A program made the position numbers and the translations under genes. From positions 1-25,274 of the IMG/VR virus record IMGVR_UViG_3300032293_000326: 25,274 bases of DNA. The stretch is one strand, 5' to 3'. Shown piece after piece: positions 1 to 6,816 of this stretch. Every line of letters begins with the position of its first letter. Position 1 is the stretch's first letter. The notes beneath the pieces were generated by a model. That model did no database searches, had not been told where the DNA came from, and was given only the letters and a program-made list of their open reading frames with translations. The DNA is from a virus.

Positions 1-1
1 T

Positions 2-121
2 AAAGCAAAATCTCACTGCACTCCTTTAGATAATTGGTCAATGTATTTCGAACATTTACTCGGTGGTTTGCCATGTGAAACTTGTGTTGATTGGTCTACT
101 TTGGTTTTGGAGGCTAAATAA
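2..121 (+). CDS. C-terminal end of a gene open at the left edge, function unknown
   Basis: An open frame runs in from the left edge and stops at TAA 119-121. The visible 39 codons end in GLPCETCVDWSTLVLEAK and contain one CxxC pair. An in-frame ATG at 41-43 could be a start giving only 26 residues, but the frame is open upstream of it, so a longer gene is as likely. The stop overlaps the next start (TAATG), which supports it as the first visible member of the plus-strand operon. No family is recognised. Confidence 0.5.
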   Translation, partial: KAKSHCTPLDNWSMYFEHLLGGLPCETCVDWSTLVLEAK

Positions 122-294
122 TGCGCGGACAAACAGTTAGCAAGGTTGCTGGTCTTCCTGATTGCGATGCCTGCGATGGTCGCTGGCAGGCGCTTTACAA
201 GCGTCAATATCAACATCCAAATGGCGAGCGTTACTGGATGAATGTCTGTGTCTTCTGTGCTCGCAAGAACTGGGATTTCGAGGTGAAGTCATGA
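121..294 (+). CDS. Small two-CxxC (zinc-ribbon-like) protein, 57 aa
   Basis: The ATG at 121 overlaps the previous stop (TAATG) and follows GGAGG at 109-113 with 7-nt spacing, a strong ribosome binding site. The 57-residue product carries C15-x2-C18 and C43-x2-C46 in a basic, aromatic context, a layout expected of a single zinc ribbon. Such proteins often bind nucleic acid or a protein partner, but no specific family is recognised and the role is unknown. It ends in ATGA shared with the next gene. Confidence 0.7.
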   Translation: MRGQTVSKVAGLPDCDACDGRWQALYKRQYQHPNGERYWMNVCVFCARKNWDFEVKS

Positions 295-407
295 AATACA
301 CAATAACTGCAGAAGTCGATCAGCAATGGCTCGATATTCTAGGGCAGATTACTCGTTACCAAAATGGGTTTATCTGGATTCAGGTTGAGAAAAGTGAGGA
401 TAACTAA
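291..407 (+). CDS. Hypothetical microprotein, 38 aa
   Basis: This short frame starts at the ATG of an ATGA overlap and ends in a TAATG overlap with the next gene, so it fills the space exactly. GAGGTG lies upstream as ribosome binding site. The product starts MKYTITAEVDQQWLD and is rich in Trp, Ile and Gln, with no transmembrane segment or cysteine motif. A longer frame upstream at 162 is in the same register but overlaps the zinc-ribbon gene for its whole length, so the short start is preferred. Function unknown. Confidence 0.6.
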   Translation: MKYTITAEVDQQWLDILGQITRYQNGFIWIQVEKSEDN

Positions 408-580
408 TGGGTGCGATGAAGTCTTTGCTTATTGATATCAGCGATGCCATGACTTTGGCTGGTCGCAATCTTGTTGATGCTTCGGATTCTCAGGATCCTG
501 AATTAATGGAGGCGGTCTTGGTAAATGTCTTGCATGCGCTCCCTTCTTATCTGGAAGTTTTGCGCCAGGTGAAGCCATGA
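407..580 (+). CDS. Hypothetical acidic helical protein, 57 aa
   Basis: The ATG at 407 overlaps the preceding TAA (TAATG), with GAGGA a few bases upstream. The 57-residue product is mostly predicted helix (MKSLLIDISDAM, then a leucine-rich second half ending SYLEVLRQVKP) and acidic in its middle. Nothing in it suggests a catalytic site. It ends in ATGA shared with the next start. Position and coupling argue for a real gene; no family is recognised. Confidence 0.6.
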   Translation: MGAMKSLLIDISDAMTLAGRNLVDASDSQDPELMEAVLVNVLHALPSYLEVLRQVKP

Positions 581-744
581 ATATGGATCCTAAGTTTGTC
601 CGTCGTCGTCGGATCGTAGCTGTGATCGTCGGTGCTCTGGTGCTTGGCTTGTTTACCTACGCCACCGGCGATGTCTGCTGGACTGAATCTGGCTACGGTT
701 CTTGCTCTAAAATGATTGAAGAGGAGGCTAATCGTGGCCGTTAA
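577..744 (+). CDS. Small single-pass membrane protein, 55 aa
   Basis: ATG at 577 sits in an ATGA overlap, with AGGTGA upstream. After a short N-terminus with four arginines (residues 9-12) comes one hydrophobic segment at about residues 13-29 (IVAVIVGALVLGLFTYA), then a polar tail with two cysteines. The charge pattern predicts the N-terminus inside the cell. Role unknown; a small inner-membrane phage protein such as an exclusion or signalling factor is possible but not shown. It overlaps the next gene by 11 bases. Confidence 0.6.
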   Translation: MNMDPKFVRRRRIVAVIVGALVLGLFTYATGDVCWTESGYGSCSKMIEEEANRGR

Positions 745-865
745 GAAGGCTCGTTCTGTCCGAGTTTCGGATTCTCTTTGGTCTGCCGTCAAAGCCAAAG
801 CAGCTGCGGATAAGGTTTCCGTTTCCGAGGTCATCGTTGATGCGCTAAAGGCGTATATCCGATGA
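734..865 (+). CDS. Ribbon-helix-helix (CopG/Arc-like) DNA-binding protein, 43 aa
   Basis: The start is GTG at 734-736, preceded by AGGAGG with near-ideal spacing, so initiation should be efficient despite the non-ATG codon and the 11-base overlap with the upstream gene. The pattern is that of a ribbon-helix-helix repressor: basic N-terminus, one strand (RSVRVSDSLW), a first helix (SAVKAKAAADK), the turn V-S-V-S-E, then a second helix (VIVDALKAYIR). RHH proteins bind operators as dimers, and small ones often autoregulate. Its operator is not visible here and may lie upstream of the window. Confidence 0.7.
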   Translation: MAVKKARSVRVSDSLWSAVKAKAAADKVSVSEVIVDALKAYIR

Positions 866-1104
866 GCTGGTGGAACCTTCTGGCTGCGCCGATCGCTGGC
901 GTTCTAGCTCTGGCTTATGGTCGCCGTCTTTCCTTCTGGATTATCTTTGCCCTTTGCTTTGGCTTCTGGTCTTTGCTGATCGTTCTGCTACCGCGCAAGG
1001 AGTTGCGCATTCCTACTCTTCCTTCCTGGTTGCTTGTTTTCTGGGGCAACCGCCAGATCGCTCGAATCATGCGTCCGATTCGAAATCCGTCCGATCTGAT
1101 CTAG
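862..1104 (+). CDS. Membrane protein, 80 aa
   Basis: ATG at 862 overlaps the RHH stop (ATGA). The protein has two hydrophobic stretches, about residues 5-19 and 24-43, then a basic C-terminal part with IPTLPSWLLVFWGN and several arginines. It is the last gene of the plus-strand operon, 13 bases before the terminator hairpin. The two-pass layout is compatible with a holin-like or membrane-docking protein, but its distance from the endolysin on the other strand argues against a simple lysis role. Confidence 0.6.
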   Translation: MSWWNLLAAPIAGVLALAYGRRLSFWIIFALCFGFWSLLIVLLPRKELRIPTLPSWLLVFWGNRQIARIMRPIRNPSDLI

Positions 1105-1117
1105 GGACAGGGACGCG

Positions 1118-1155
1118 AAAGCCCCCCATCGTTTGTAGACGCGATGGGGGGTTTT
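1118..1155. terminator. Bidirectional hairpin terminator between convergent operons
   Basis: A perfect 10-bp inverted repeat, CCCCCCATCG (1122-1131) and CGATGGGGGG (1142-1151), has a 10-nt loop and extends outward as AAAG/TTTT. On the plus strand it is followed by TTTT, and on the minus strand by CTTTC after an A-rich lead. It lies between the last plus-strand gene (ends 1104) and the last minus-strand gene (stop 1156-1158), where convergent transcripts must both stop. Confidence 0.9.
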
Positions 1156-2019
1156 CTATTGCGCTAATGCTCTGGCAATGCCTTCTTCTAGGCTGATCTT
1201 TGGCGTGTAAATTTCCAGCATCTTTGCTGGGTTGCCCACTCTGTATTCGACTCCGCTTGGCTTGTTTGGGTGGTTCTTAATTGGCGCTAGGTAGCCTGCC
1301 TGCATCATCGCCATCTCTGCCAGTTCGATGAACGATGTGGCTCGGCCGGTGCAGAGGTTTAAGGTCTTCACGCGGTTTGTTATGCACTCAAACGTAGCTG
1401 CGACGATGTCGTCAATGTGTATGAAATCTCTGGTTTGTTGCCCTGTTCCCCATACTTCGAATGGAGTTTGTTGCGCCTTTGCGCGTGCAATCAGCGATGG
1501 GAATGGGTAGTCCAGCGCCTGATCGCTGCCGTATCCGCTGAATGGGCGAAGGACGGTGACGTTTAGCCCTTCATTCCTGGCGTATCTGGCTAGGGTTTCT
1601 CCGGTCAATTTTGCCCAACCGTAGCTGAGATCTGGCGTGCGAATGTGGTCTAGATCGATGTCGCCTTCTCGGAGCTGTTGCTTGTATGCCAATCTCTGTA
1701 GGTAGATTGGGTAGGCTGCTGAGCTGCTGAAATAAACTAGGTGCTTTGGCTTCGTCCTTATCGCCCACTGGAACATGTCGGAATCGATGGCGAGGTCGCT
1801 GGCGACGGCCAATGGATTGCCTTCGATCGTGGCCCTGCCCCCGACAATCGCCGCCAGATGGATGACGACGTCGTATCTGGTGTCGTCGGTCTTGAAGAAA
1901 TCTCGGCAATCTTTGCCATTGGCTAGATCGATGCCGGTGATGTCGTTGCCTTTGTCATCTAGCGCTCGGTGGAATGCTCTGCCTACGAATCCTGCGTCGC
2001 CTGTTATGAGTATCTTCAT
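1156..2019 (-). CDS. NAD-dependent epimerase/dehydratase (extended SDR family)
   Basis: The 287-residue product has the nucleotide-binding motif GDAGFVG at residues 7-13, the acidic residue at the end of the second strand (GIDLANG), the serine of YFSSSAAY near residue 99 and the catalytic Y133-x3-K137 (SYGWAKLTGE). That is the full set for an extended short-chain dehydrogenase acting on nucleotide sugars, such as a hexose epimerase or dehydratase; the exact substrate cannot be read. The start at 2019 is chosen because its ATG overlaps the upstream stop as ATGA; a start four codons earlier is possible. It is the last gene of the minus-strand operon, directly after two glycosyltransferases. Confidence 0.9.
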   Translation of the reverse strand: MKILITGDAGFVGRAFHRALDDKGNDITGIDLANGKDCRDFFKTDDTRYDVVIHLAAIVGGRATIEGNPLAVASDLAIDSDMFQWAIRTKPKHLVYFSSSAAYPIYLQRLAYKQQLREGDIDLDHIRTPDLSYGWAKLTGETLARYARNEGLNVTVLRPFSGYGSDQALDYPFPSLIARAKAQQTPFEVWGTGQQTRDFIHIDDIVAATFECITNRVKTLNLCTGRATSFIELAEMAMMQAGYLAPIKNHPNKPSGVEYRVGNPAKMLEIYTPKISLEEGIARALAQ

Positions 2020-2738
2020 GCGAGCCATTCTGCCAGATATCTGTCGCTGCCTGTTTCGGCTTTGGCTCTTTGCTGGTCTACGTCGAAGATGTAGCGGTCG
2101 TTCTCGTCCAGAGCTGCGCCAATGTGATGCAAGGTTGCTTCTTTGACCATTGGGAATGTCTTTACGGCCGATATTCCTTCTGCCTGGCTGTCGTATGTTT
2201 CGTCATGGATTAGGCAGCTGTCCTTGATCCGGGGCCATATCTGCTCTGCCAGCCAGTCCTGGTCTTGCGTGTAATAATCTTTGCTCTGTTGCTCTTCGAT
2301 CAGCTGTGCTATCTCTGGAATTGCGCCCTTACGAGCTGCGAACATCCCTGCGCTGATCTTGTAATTGTGGCCGATCGGATGGTCTTTCATGATGTGAAAG
2401 TCTAGTTTGCTGGCTAGGAATTCTTCGTGGGCGATGCGTTCTCTTCGAGTTAGCCTGGCGTCTGCGTCTCTGCTTAGCACCACGTCTGCTTCTTCATCGG
2501 CTAGGGCGGCAAATCGCCAGAGTTTGGCTGTGTGGTCTTCGGAACCTTCGCACCTAACGATTTTAACGTTTGGAAGCAATTGCAACGTGCTTGTCACCCA
2601 TTCTGGCACGCTTGCCCCGGTGTAGAATCGAATTTCGTATCCGGCGAAGTGCTGCTGCGCCAGGATTGCGTTCTTGATCGCGCCGATTGTGTATCGTTCC
2701 TGGCTGCCGTATAGCGAATAGGCGATGACCTGCTTCAT
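2016..2738 (-). CDS. Glycosyltransferase-like protein (GT-A fold), 240 aa
   Basis: The N-terminus (MKQVIAYSLYG) and the segment ADVVLSRDADARLT, with a DxD-type motif at D91-A-D93 for metal and nucleotide-sugar binding, fit a GT-A glycosyltransferase. The middle contains a conserved-looking DQDWLAEQIWP and the end an HHIG segment, both common in bacterial and viral transferases of this size. Donor and acceptor are unknown. Overlaps of 4 bases with both neighbours put it in one cassette with another transferase and an epimerase, which suggests glycan decoration of the virion or of host surface structures. Confidence 0.75.
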   Translation of the reverse strand: MKQVIAYSLYGSQERYTIGAIKNAILAQQHFAGYEIRFYTGASVPEWVTSTLQLLPNVKIVRCEGSEDHTAKLWRFAALADEEADVVLSRDADARLTRRERIAHEEFLASKLDFHIMKDHPIGHNYKISAGMFAARKGAIPEIAQLIEEQQSKDYYTQDQDWLAEQIWPRIKDSCLIHDETYDSQAEGISAVKTFPMVKEATLHHIGAALDENDRYIFDVDQQRAKAETGSDRYLAEWLA

Positions 2739-3412
2739 CGCGTGATCTTCTTCTTCAGAGCTGCGTAGGCTTCGCTTTCGATGTAGTTCTTGTAAGCCAG
2801 GGCGTCAAATGAGTAGATTTCCTGCGCGTTTACCGCTTTGTAGCCTTCATCCCATTCGGCCTTGCCTGCCACCGGGTGCATGTGCTCTACGATCACGTCG
2901 TCCAGGTAGGTCAATGCGTCCAGATCTTCTCCGAGCTTCTTCCAGAAATTGTCCAGATATAGGTGCTTCATCTTTGGCGGAACCATTCCGTCTAACGCTT
3001 TAACAATGTCGCTGGTCATTGCGATCATCGTGGGCAGTCGCTTCCCCTGTAGTAGGTCGTTGCCGTAGGCCATTGACGGCCGCCGTTGCATTGCCGCTAT
3101 CAGCTGCGCATCCCACCCGGCTGTGCGTGGGCGATGGTCGTCGCCCAGGAAGGCGAAATATTGGTATTGATTTTGCTTTACGATCGCAGCTGCTGCCTTG
3201 TTGATTGGGTAGGCCATTCCCCTTGTTTCATTCTCGATCGTGATGCAGCGCTCTGCGCCTACTTCGTATTCGTATTGGTCATGCTCTGGGTCATTGGCAT
3301 CGATTACGAATAAAAGGTCGCTGGCTGTGGAGAGTTCTTCGTGGACGGCTAGTAGCTGTGTTGCGCTCATTGGGCGGCCGCGAGTGGGAACGAGGATGAT
3401 CATCTGGTTCAT
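2735..3412 (-). CDS. Glycosyltransferase family 2-like protein, 225 aa
   Basis: The start MNQMIILVPTRGRP (PTRGRP is typical of GT2-type N-termini) is preceded by GGAG with 6-nt spacing and overlaps the upstream stop as ATGA. A longer upstream extension of the frame only overlaps the preceding gene, so it was not used. Strand-helix pattern LLFVIDAND and the motif FAFLGDDHRPRT (G90-D-D-H93, a DxD equivalent) support a GT-A fold. The C-terminal half is charged and includes DDVIVEHMHPV, a common acceptor-side motif. Target unknown. Confidence 0.8.
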   Translation of the reverse strand: MNQMIILVPTRGRPMSATQLLAVHEELSTASDLLFVIDANDPEHDQYEYEVGAERCITIENETRGMAYPINKAAAAIVKQNQYQYFAFLGDDHRPRTAGWDAQLIAAMQRRPSMAYGNDLLQGKRLPTMIAMTSDIVKALDGMVPPKMKHLYLDNFWKKLGEDLDALTYLDDVIVEHMHPVAGKAEWDEGYKAVNAQEIYSFDALAYKNYIESEAYAALKKKITR

Positions 3413-3678
3413 TCCTGGCTCCAAGTTGCCAATTCGCCGGCTATCGCTGCGTAGGCGGCTAGATCTATGAACGAATCTTCTGTCTGGGTTTCCATCAGGC
3501 GTGCGACTTTGACCAGGGCCATGCATATCGCTACTTGCTCTGGTGCTATCTCTGTTTCCAAATATGTTGTCCAAAGCGCTGCTATCCGGCAGTGATTGGT
3601 TCTTGGATCCCCGTATGTTTTCTGGCGATCGGTGGCAGTGAGTCTTGCTGCTTCTTTAAGAATATCCCCCCGATTCAT
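3409..3678 (-). CDS. DUF6378-like small helical phage protein, 89 aa
   Basis: The motif RQKTYGDPRTNHCRIAALW, followed by PEQVAICMALVKVARL and then DSFIDLAAYAAI, matches the short all-helical phage family annotated as DUF6378 (my recollection of the family pattern, not a search). These proteins are widespread in phages and may relate to nucleotide metabolism, but no activity is established. GGAG lies 11 bases before the ATG, a loose spacing. It sits between the holin candidate and the glycan cassette and overlaps the latter by 4 bases. Confidence 0.75.
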   Translation of the reverse strand: MNRGDILKEAARLTATDRQKTYGDPRTNHCRIAALWTTYLETEIAPEQVAICMALVKVARLMETQTEDSFIDLAAYAAIAGELATWSQE

Positions 3679-3681
3679 AAA

Positions 3682-3876
3682 TTATTTTGCTCCGCGTCCG
3701 AACTCGCTGGACTTGCCGTCAAGTGCCTTTAGCACTGGCCCGGCGATGGCTGCCAATCCTGCTGCCAAATAGTTCTTTAGCGGCTGGTTTGGGCTGGCTA
3801 AATATAGAGCTGCTACGGCTGCAGCTGCTGCTCGTAGGTAGGTCTTTCCGATTGCTTCTAGCTTTGCTCTGTTCAT
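3682..3876 (-). CDS. Putative holin, 64 aa, two hydrophobic segments
   Basis: Two hydrophobic stretches, about residues 14-27 (AAAAAVAALYLA) and 35-51 (NYLAAGLAAIAGPVLKAL), are joined by a short proline-containing turn and flanked by lysines and arginines. This is the layout of small class II holins. It begins in a 4-base overlap with the CHAP endolysin stop. Holins permeabilise the membrane so that endolysin reaches the cell wall. Assignment rests on topology and position only. A second candidate lies on the other side of the endolysin. Confidence 0.65.
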   Translation of the reverse strand: MNRAKLEAIGKTYLRAAAAAVAALYLASPNQPLKNYLAAGLAAIAGPVLKALDGKSSEFGRGAK

Positions 3877-4376
3877 TCTGTCTCCTTAAAAGTAGGCTTG
3901 CCGAAGCCGACAATGGCGACCGCCAATGATGGCTTTAACTTGCCTCGGTTCTTTGCCTTGTACGCTCTGATCTTACGGCATACTTCGCCGCCATTGCGTT
4001 GATCGCCCTTCTTATCCGGCGCGGTGTTTCCTTCAATGGTAGTTACTGTGCCATCTCCATTGTCTTTGACGACGATCCCGACGTGGCTGATTCTGTCTAA
4101 CGCATCGCCTGGGAAGTCGAAGAATACGATGTCGCCTGGCTCTGGCGTTGCCACAGCTGCGTCTTGCCACTTCTTCTTCTCCATAAAGGCGACTGCCCCT
4201 GCCGGGGTGTAGGTGCAATTCGGGATCTTCACGCCTGCCTGCTTTGCCACCCAGTTCACAAATGCTCCGCACCAGGGGACGTTTGCCTTCTGGAACTTTG
4301 TGTGATTCTCGGCTGGCCCTTCGATGTATCCGATCTCAGCTGTTGCGATCGCGATCATCTGCTCTCTTTGGCTCAT
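3873..4376 (-). CDS. Endolysin, CHAP domain peptidase/amidase, 167 aa
   Basis: The catalytic cysteine motif VPWCGAFVNWV (C36), the histidine in DRISHVGIVV (H98) and the acidic/polar TTIEGNT (E115, N117) give the complete CHAP triad in the expected order and spacing, with GDIVFFDF between them. CHAP enzymes cut peptidoglycan peptides or the amide link to muramic acid. No signal peptide is seen, so export should depend on a holin. No separate cell-wall-binding domain is visible; the lysine-rich C-terminus (about 135-167) is short. It overlaps both neighbours by 4 bases. Confidence 0.9.
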   Translation of the reverse strand: MSQREQMIAIATAEIGYIEGPAENHTKFQKANVPWCGAFVNWVAKQAGVKIPNCTYTPAGAVAFMEKKKWQDAAVATPEPGDIVFFDFPGDALDRISHVGIVVKDNGDGTVTTIEGNTAPDKKGDQRNGGEVCRKIRAYKAKNRGKLKPSLAVAIVGFGKPTFKETE

Positions 4377-4591
4377 TTCCTGCCCCCTTTAGGTTTGTTA
4401 TTTTCTAGCAAAAGGCTGTATATGTCGTCGACTCTGTTTTCTACCCTGGTCATGCGGTCGTTCATCGAGCTGCCGCCGTTTGGCTTTAATTCTGCCAGGT
4501 AGTGCTTTACGAGCCATCTGGTTATCGTCGCGAATGCGCCGGCGATCGTAAGTATGGAAACGATCAGGGCTGCGTAGTCCTGCGCGGTCAT
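4373..4591 (-). CDS. Small membrane protein with C-terminal coiled coil, holin candidate, 72 aa
   Basis: One transmembrane segment near the N-terminus (about residues 6-28) is followed by a linker and a helical, heptad-like tail (MTRVENRVDDIYSLLLE) ending in lysines and arginines. Small proteins of this form stand beside endolysins in many actinobacteriophages and are annotated as holins or membrane proteins. It overlaps the upstream gene and the endolysin by 4 bases each. Whether it or the 64-residue protein downstream is the true holin, or both act together, cannot be told. Confidence 0.7.
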   Translation of the reverse strand: MTAQDYAALIVSILTIAGAFATITRWLVKHYLAELKPNGGSSMNDRMTRVENRVDDIYSLLLENNKPKGGRK

Positions 4592-4842
4592 TTTCCGACC
4601 GCCATGACCATCATCGTGACGGTTCCCGATGCTGTGATTGCCCAGATTCCGTTTGCTTTGTTTTCTATGCTGATCTTGTCGCCATTATCCATGCGGTATC
4701 CGGTCGATGTTGTTACGTCGCTGTTCCCTACAAAACACTGGCCTGAAGAGCTGTGTAAATAAACCATTTCGGCTTCTGCCGTCGCGTCAACGAGCGCTGT
4801 TGCTGTCGTTCCCACTGTTACTTGGCGTGTGCTGATTCCCAT
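4588..4842 (-). CDS. Hypothetical beta-rich small phage protein, 84 aa
   Basis: Alternating hydrophobic/polar residues with VTVGTTATAL, VGNSDVTTSTGY, GDKISIE and IWAITASGTVT indicate a compact beta-sandwich. Similar sequences (GTTATAL, GxSDVTTSTG) recur in phage structural regions near tail fibres, so it may be a minor virion decoration protein; that is from memory and unproven. Start ATG 4842 follows GGAAAG. It overlaps the holin candidate by 4 bases. Confidence 0.65.
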   Translation of the reverse strand: MGISTRQVTVGTTATALVDATAEAEMVYLHSSSGQCFVGNSDVTTSTGYRMDNGDKISIENKANGIWAITASGTVTMMVMAVGK

Positions 4843-4860
4843 TGATCTTTCCTGGTTTAT

Positions 4861-4947
4861 TTAGATTATTGATGCTTCGGCTTCGTCGACGGCGTCGTCT
4901 ATTGTCCTGGTTGGTTCCCTGGTGCAATTGCCATCGGCGTAGGTCAT
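4861..4947 (-). CDS. Microprotein, 28 aa
   Basis: ATG at 4947-4945 overlaps the previous stop (TAATG) and the frame ends at 4861, filling the gap between neighbours. The product is MTYADGNC, then TREPTRTIDDAVDEAEASII, short and acidic. It has no membrane segment. Gene status rests on the coupled start and the fit; the function is unknown and it may only be a translational bridge. Confidence 0.45.
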   Translation of the reverse strand: MTYADGNCTREPTRTIDDAVDEAEASII

Positions 4948-5180
4948 TAGTTTGTAATTGCTGCGATCTCTTCGCCAGTCAATCCAAGTGCCTGGAGTTT
5001 CGCCTGTGCTGCGAGCTTGGCGTCTGCCTTAGCTGCTGCTTCTGCTTCGCGTGTCGCCTGCTCTTCGGCGGCGGCTACGGCGTCTACTTCGCGCTGTTGG
5101 ATTTCGGCTGCTGTTAGCGGAACCTCTACGGCAATGCCTGTTTCGCAATTGACTTCGATCTTGATCGGTGTGTCAGACAT
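4947..5180 (-). CDS. Small coiled-coil protein of the fibre region, 77 aa
   Basis: The N-terminal part (MSDTPIKIEVNCETGIAVEVPLTAAE) leads into a long alanine/glutamate/lysine-rich helix (about residues 26-65) and ends LQALGLTGEEIAAITN. This pattern, PLTAxEI plus an Ala-rich helix plus GLTxEEIAA, is common in short phage genes directly after tail fibres and may serve as an assembly factor or small structural piece (family resemblance from memory). AAGGAG precedes the ATG. It overlaps its upstream neighbour by 8 bases. Confidence 0.7.
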   Translation of the reverse strand: MSDTPIKIEVNCETGIAVEVPLTAAEIQQREVDAVAAAEEQATREAEAAAKADAKLAAQAKLQALGLTGEEIAAITN

Positions 5181-5481
5181 TCTCTATCTCCTTGATTGTA
5201 TGGTCTTTGTTTGCGCAATCCCATTGGCAGGTTGCTTCATTTAGCGTTGCTTCTTCATGGCATTTAGGGGATATAAATGCGTCTCGATTGGCGTCGTAGG
5301 TATCTCCGATGCCTGCGTACTTCTTTCTAATTACTGAGTTGTAGCTTGTCTGTACCCAGACACCGCCCAGGCCAAGTTCATCGGCTAGGAATTCTTGTCC
5401 TCGGTGCTCTTCTTCGTTTGGTACAACCAAGACTCGCAATACGGTTCCACCGTTTGGATCAATCTCTGCAAAATGACTCAC
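5173..5481 (-). CDS. Conserved aquatic-phage hypothetical protein, 102 aa
   Basis: The start MSHFAEID with GGTVLRVLVVPNEE, the WVQTSYN segment, RKKYAGIGDTYD and the ending pattern ATLNEATCQWDC match a protein type recurrent in marine and freshwater phages, usually next to tail fibre genes (recognised from the pattern, not a search). It may be a fibre accessory or tip protein. Compared with relatives that I recall, the N-terminal strand region is followed by an insertion with GQEFLADELGLGG. It begins in a 4-base overlap with the large fibre gene. Confidence 0.8.
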   Translation of the reverse strand: MSHFAEIDPNGGTVLRVLVVPNEEEHRGQEFLADELGLGGVWVQTSYNSVIRKKYAGIGDTYDANRDAFISPKCHEEATLNEATCQWDCANKDHTIKEIENV

Positions 5482-6803
5482 GCTAAATACCTCACAATAA
5501 CTAGACCGCTGCCACCGTTGCCAGCAGTTACGGATGTGCTGCTTACACCGCCTGCACCTGAACCTGTGTTTGCTGTTGCGTTGCTTGATGCGGTGCTTAA
5601 TGAACCTGCTGTGCCGCCACCTGATCCAGCTGCGCCTTGAGTTCCTGCGTTAGTTGATGATCCGCCACCGCCGCCGGCGATGTATCCGCTAACGCCATAA
5701 TTTGTTGCTGTGAAAACTGCTGCCAGAGCGCCCCAGTTGGTTACGGTATTAACTCCATCGCCACCTGCGCCGCCCAAGCCGCTAGTTGCGTTTCCGTTGC
5801 CACCGGCGCTTCCCTTGCCGCCGCCGCCGCCATTGGCAAGATACGTTCCATTATTGGAAGTTCCACCTGCGTTGCCTTGACCCGATGTAGCTGCTCCTGC
5901 TGTTCCCGTCCAACCTGCTCCGCCACCCGAACCGCCTGTTCCGCCATTGGCTGTTCCTGATTGGCTTCCGCCTGCGCCACCGCCAACGGATGCAGTTAGA
6001 GATGCGAATTGTGAGTTAGTGCCACCGGCGTTGCTGGAGCCACCTGCTCCAACGGTTACTGTGTAAGAAGTTGCTGTTAAAGATTGAGAAGCAAATGCTA
6101 GAACGCCACCAGCTCCACCGCCGCCACCGTTGTTTCGCATTCCGCCACCGCCACCGCCTGCAACAACCAAGACATCAGCGGTCAATGAAGTTGTGGGAAC
6201 AAATGCACCTGTTGAGTTGAAAAGGTGATAATAATAATTTGAATCAGTATAAACAATGCCGCCTGTTGCCTTTGGCGCTTTTGTTGGTGTTACGCCAACG
6301 GCTGCGACACCGTAAAGAGAAAAAGTTGAGTATTGAAGCCAAGTGCCTGAAGCAGGAGCAAGACTAATGCTATTTATTGCAGTAGTGGTACTCCATAAAC
6401 CAGCAGTTATAGTTTGATAAGCTGTTGTTCCATTATTTTCAACTACTGAATCTATTGAAAATGATTTGTTATTTGAACCTGTATAGTTTGGAATATAAAT
6501 TGAAGCATTGCCAAATGTGGATGCGGTAGCGGCATTGCCTTGATAAACAAAACTTGTATTTACTGCGCCACCCGTACTAGAGGCCGATGACCCATTTCCA
6601 TAAGCATCTTTGTAAGAAAAAGTGGAAGAACTACCATTGAAAGTTATTTTTCCATAATCAGCGAAAGCGCCTACCTGACTTGAACGGCAAGAAATTTGCA
6701 TTACTAAATCGGTGTAGCCAGATGGGATACTGCTAAAAGTAATTGATGCTGCCCCGCCAGAACCAACAGGAATTGTTTCAATAAGTGTATATGTGTTTGG
6801 CAT
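5478..6803 (-). CDS. Tail fibre/adhesin with glycine-rich C-terminal domain, 441 aa
   Basis: Residues 1-170 form a beta-rich domain shared with the next two upstream genes (TFSSIPSGYTDLV, a central NKSF region, TTAINSISL, then FSLYGVAAVG). A linker with NYYYHLFNSTGAF follows, then from about residue 209 (ADVLVVAGGGGGG) to the end (GLVIVRYLA) a glycine-rich domain with many GGG runs and Asn/Ser/Thr loops. That domain resembles the glycine-rich phage domain in which polyglycine helices pack as a sandwich and loops contact the host receptor. Likely the receptor-binding tip. The last of three paralogues and the only one with the glycine-rich part. Confidence 0.8.
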   Translation of the reverse strand: MPNTYTLIETIPVGSGGAASITFSSIPSGYTDLVMQISCRSSQVGAFADYGKITFNGSSSTFSYKDAYGNGSSASSTGGAVNTSFVYQGNAATASTFGNASIYIPNYTGSNNKSFSIDSVVENNGTTAYQTITAGLWSTTTAINSISLAPASGTWLQYSTFSLYGVAAVGVTPTKAPKATGGIVYTDSNYYYHLFNSTGAFVPTTSLTADVLVVAGGGGGGMRNNGGGGGAGGVLAFASQSLTATSYTVTVGAGGSSNAGGTNSQFASLTASVGGGAGGSQSGTANGGTGGSGGGAGWTGTAGAATSGQGNAGGTSNNGTYLANGGGGGKGSAGGNGNATSGLGGAGGDGVNTVTNWGALAAVFTATNYGVSGYIAGGGGGSSTNAGTQGAAGSGGGTAGSLSTASSNATANTGSGAGGVSSTSVTAGNGGSGLVIVRYLA

Positions 6804-6816
6804 TTAGTTATTCCCC

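Noticed and set aside
3412-3574. N-terminal extension of the 225-residue glycosyltransferase
   Set aside because: The extension overlaps the DUF6378-like gene and is arginine/serine-rich without family similarity; the ATGA start with GGAG fits better.
5478-6180. Glycine-rich region as a collagen-like or nucleotide repeat artefact
   Set aside because: The GGG runs are interrupted by varied Asn/Ser/Thr segments and the frame stays open to a conserved-looking end (GLVIVRYLA), so it is a genuine protein domain, not a simple repeat expansion.
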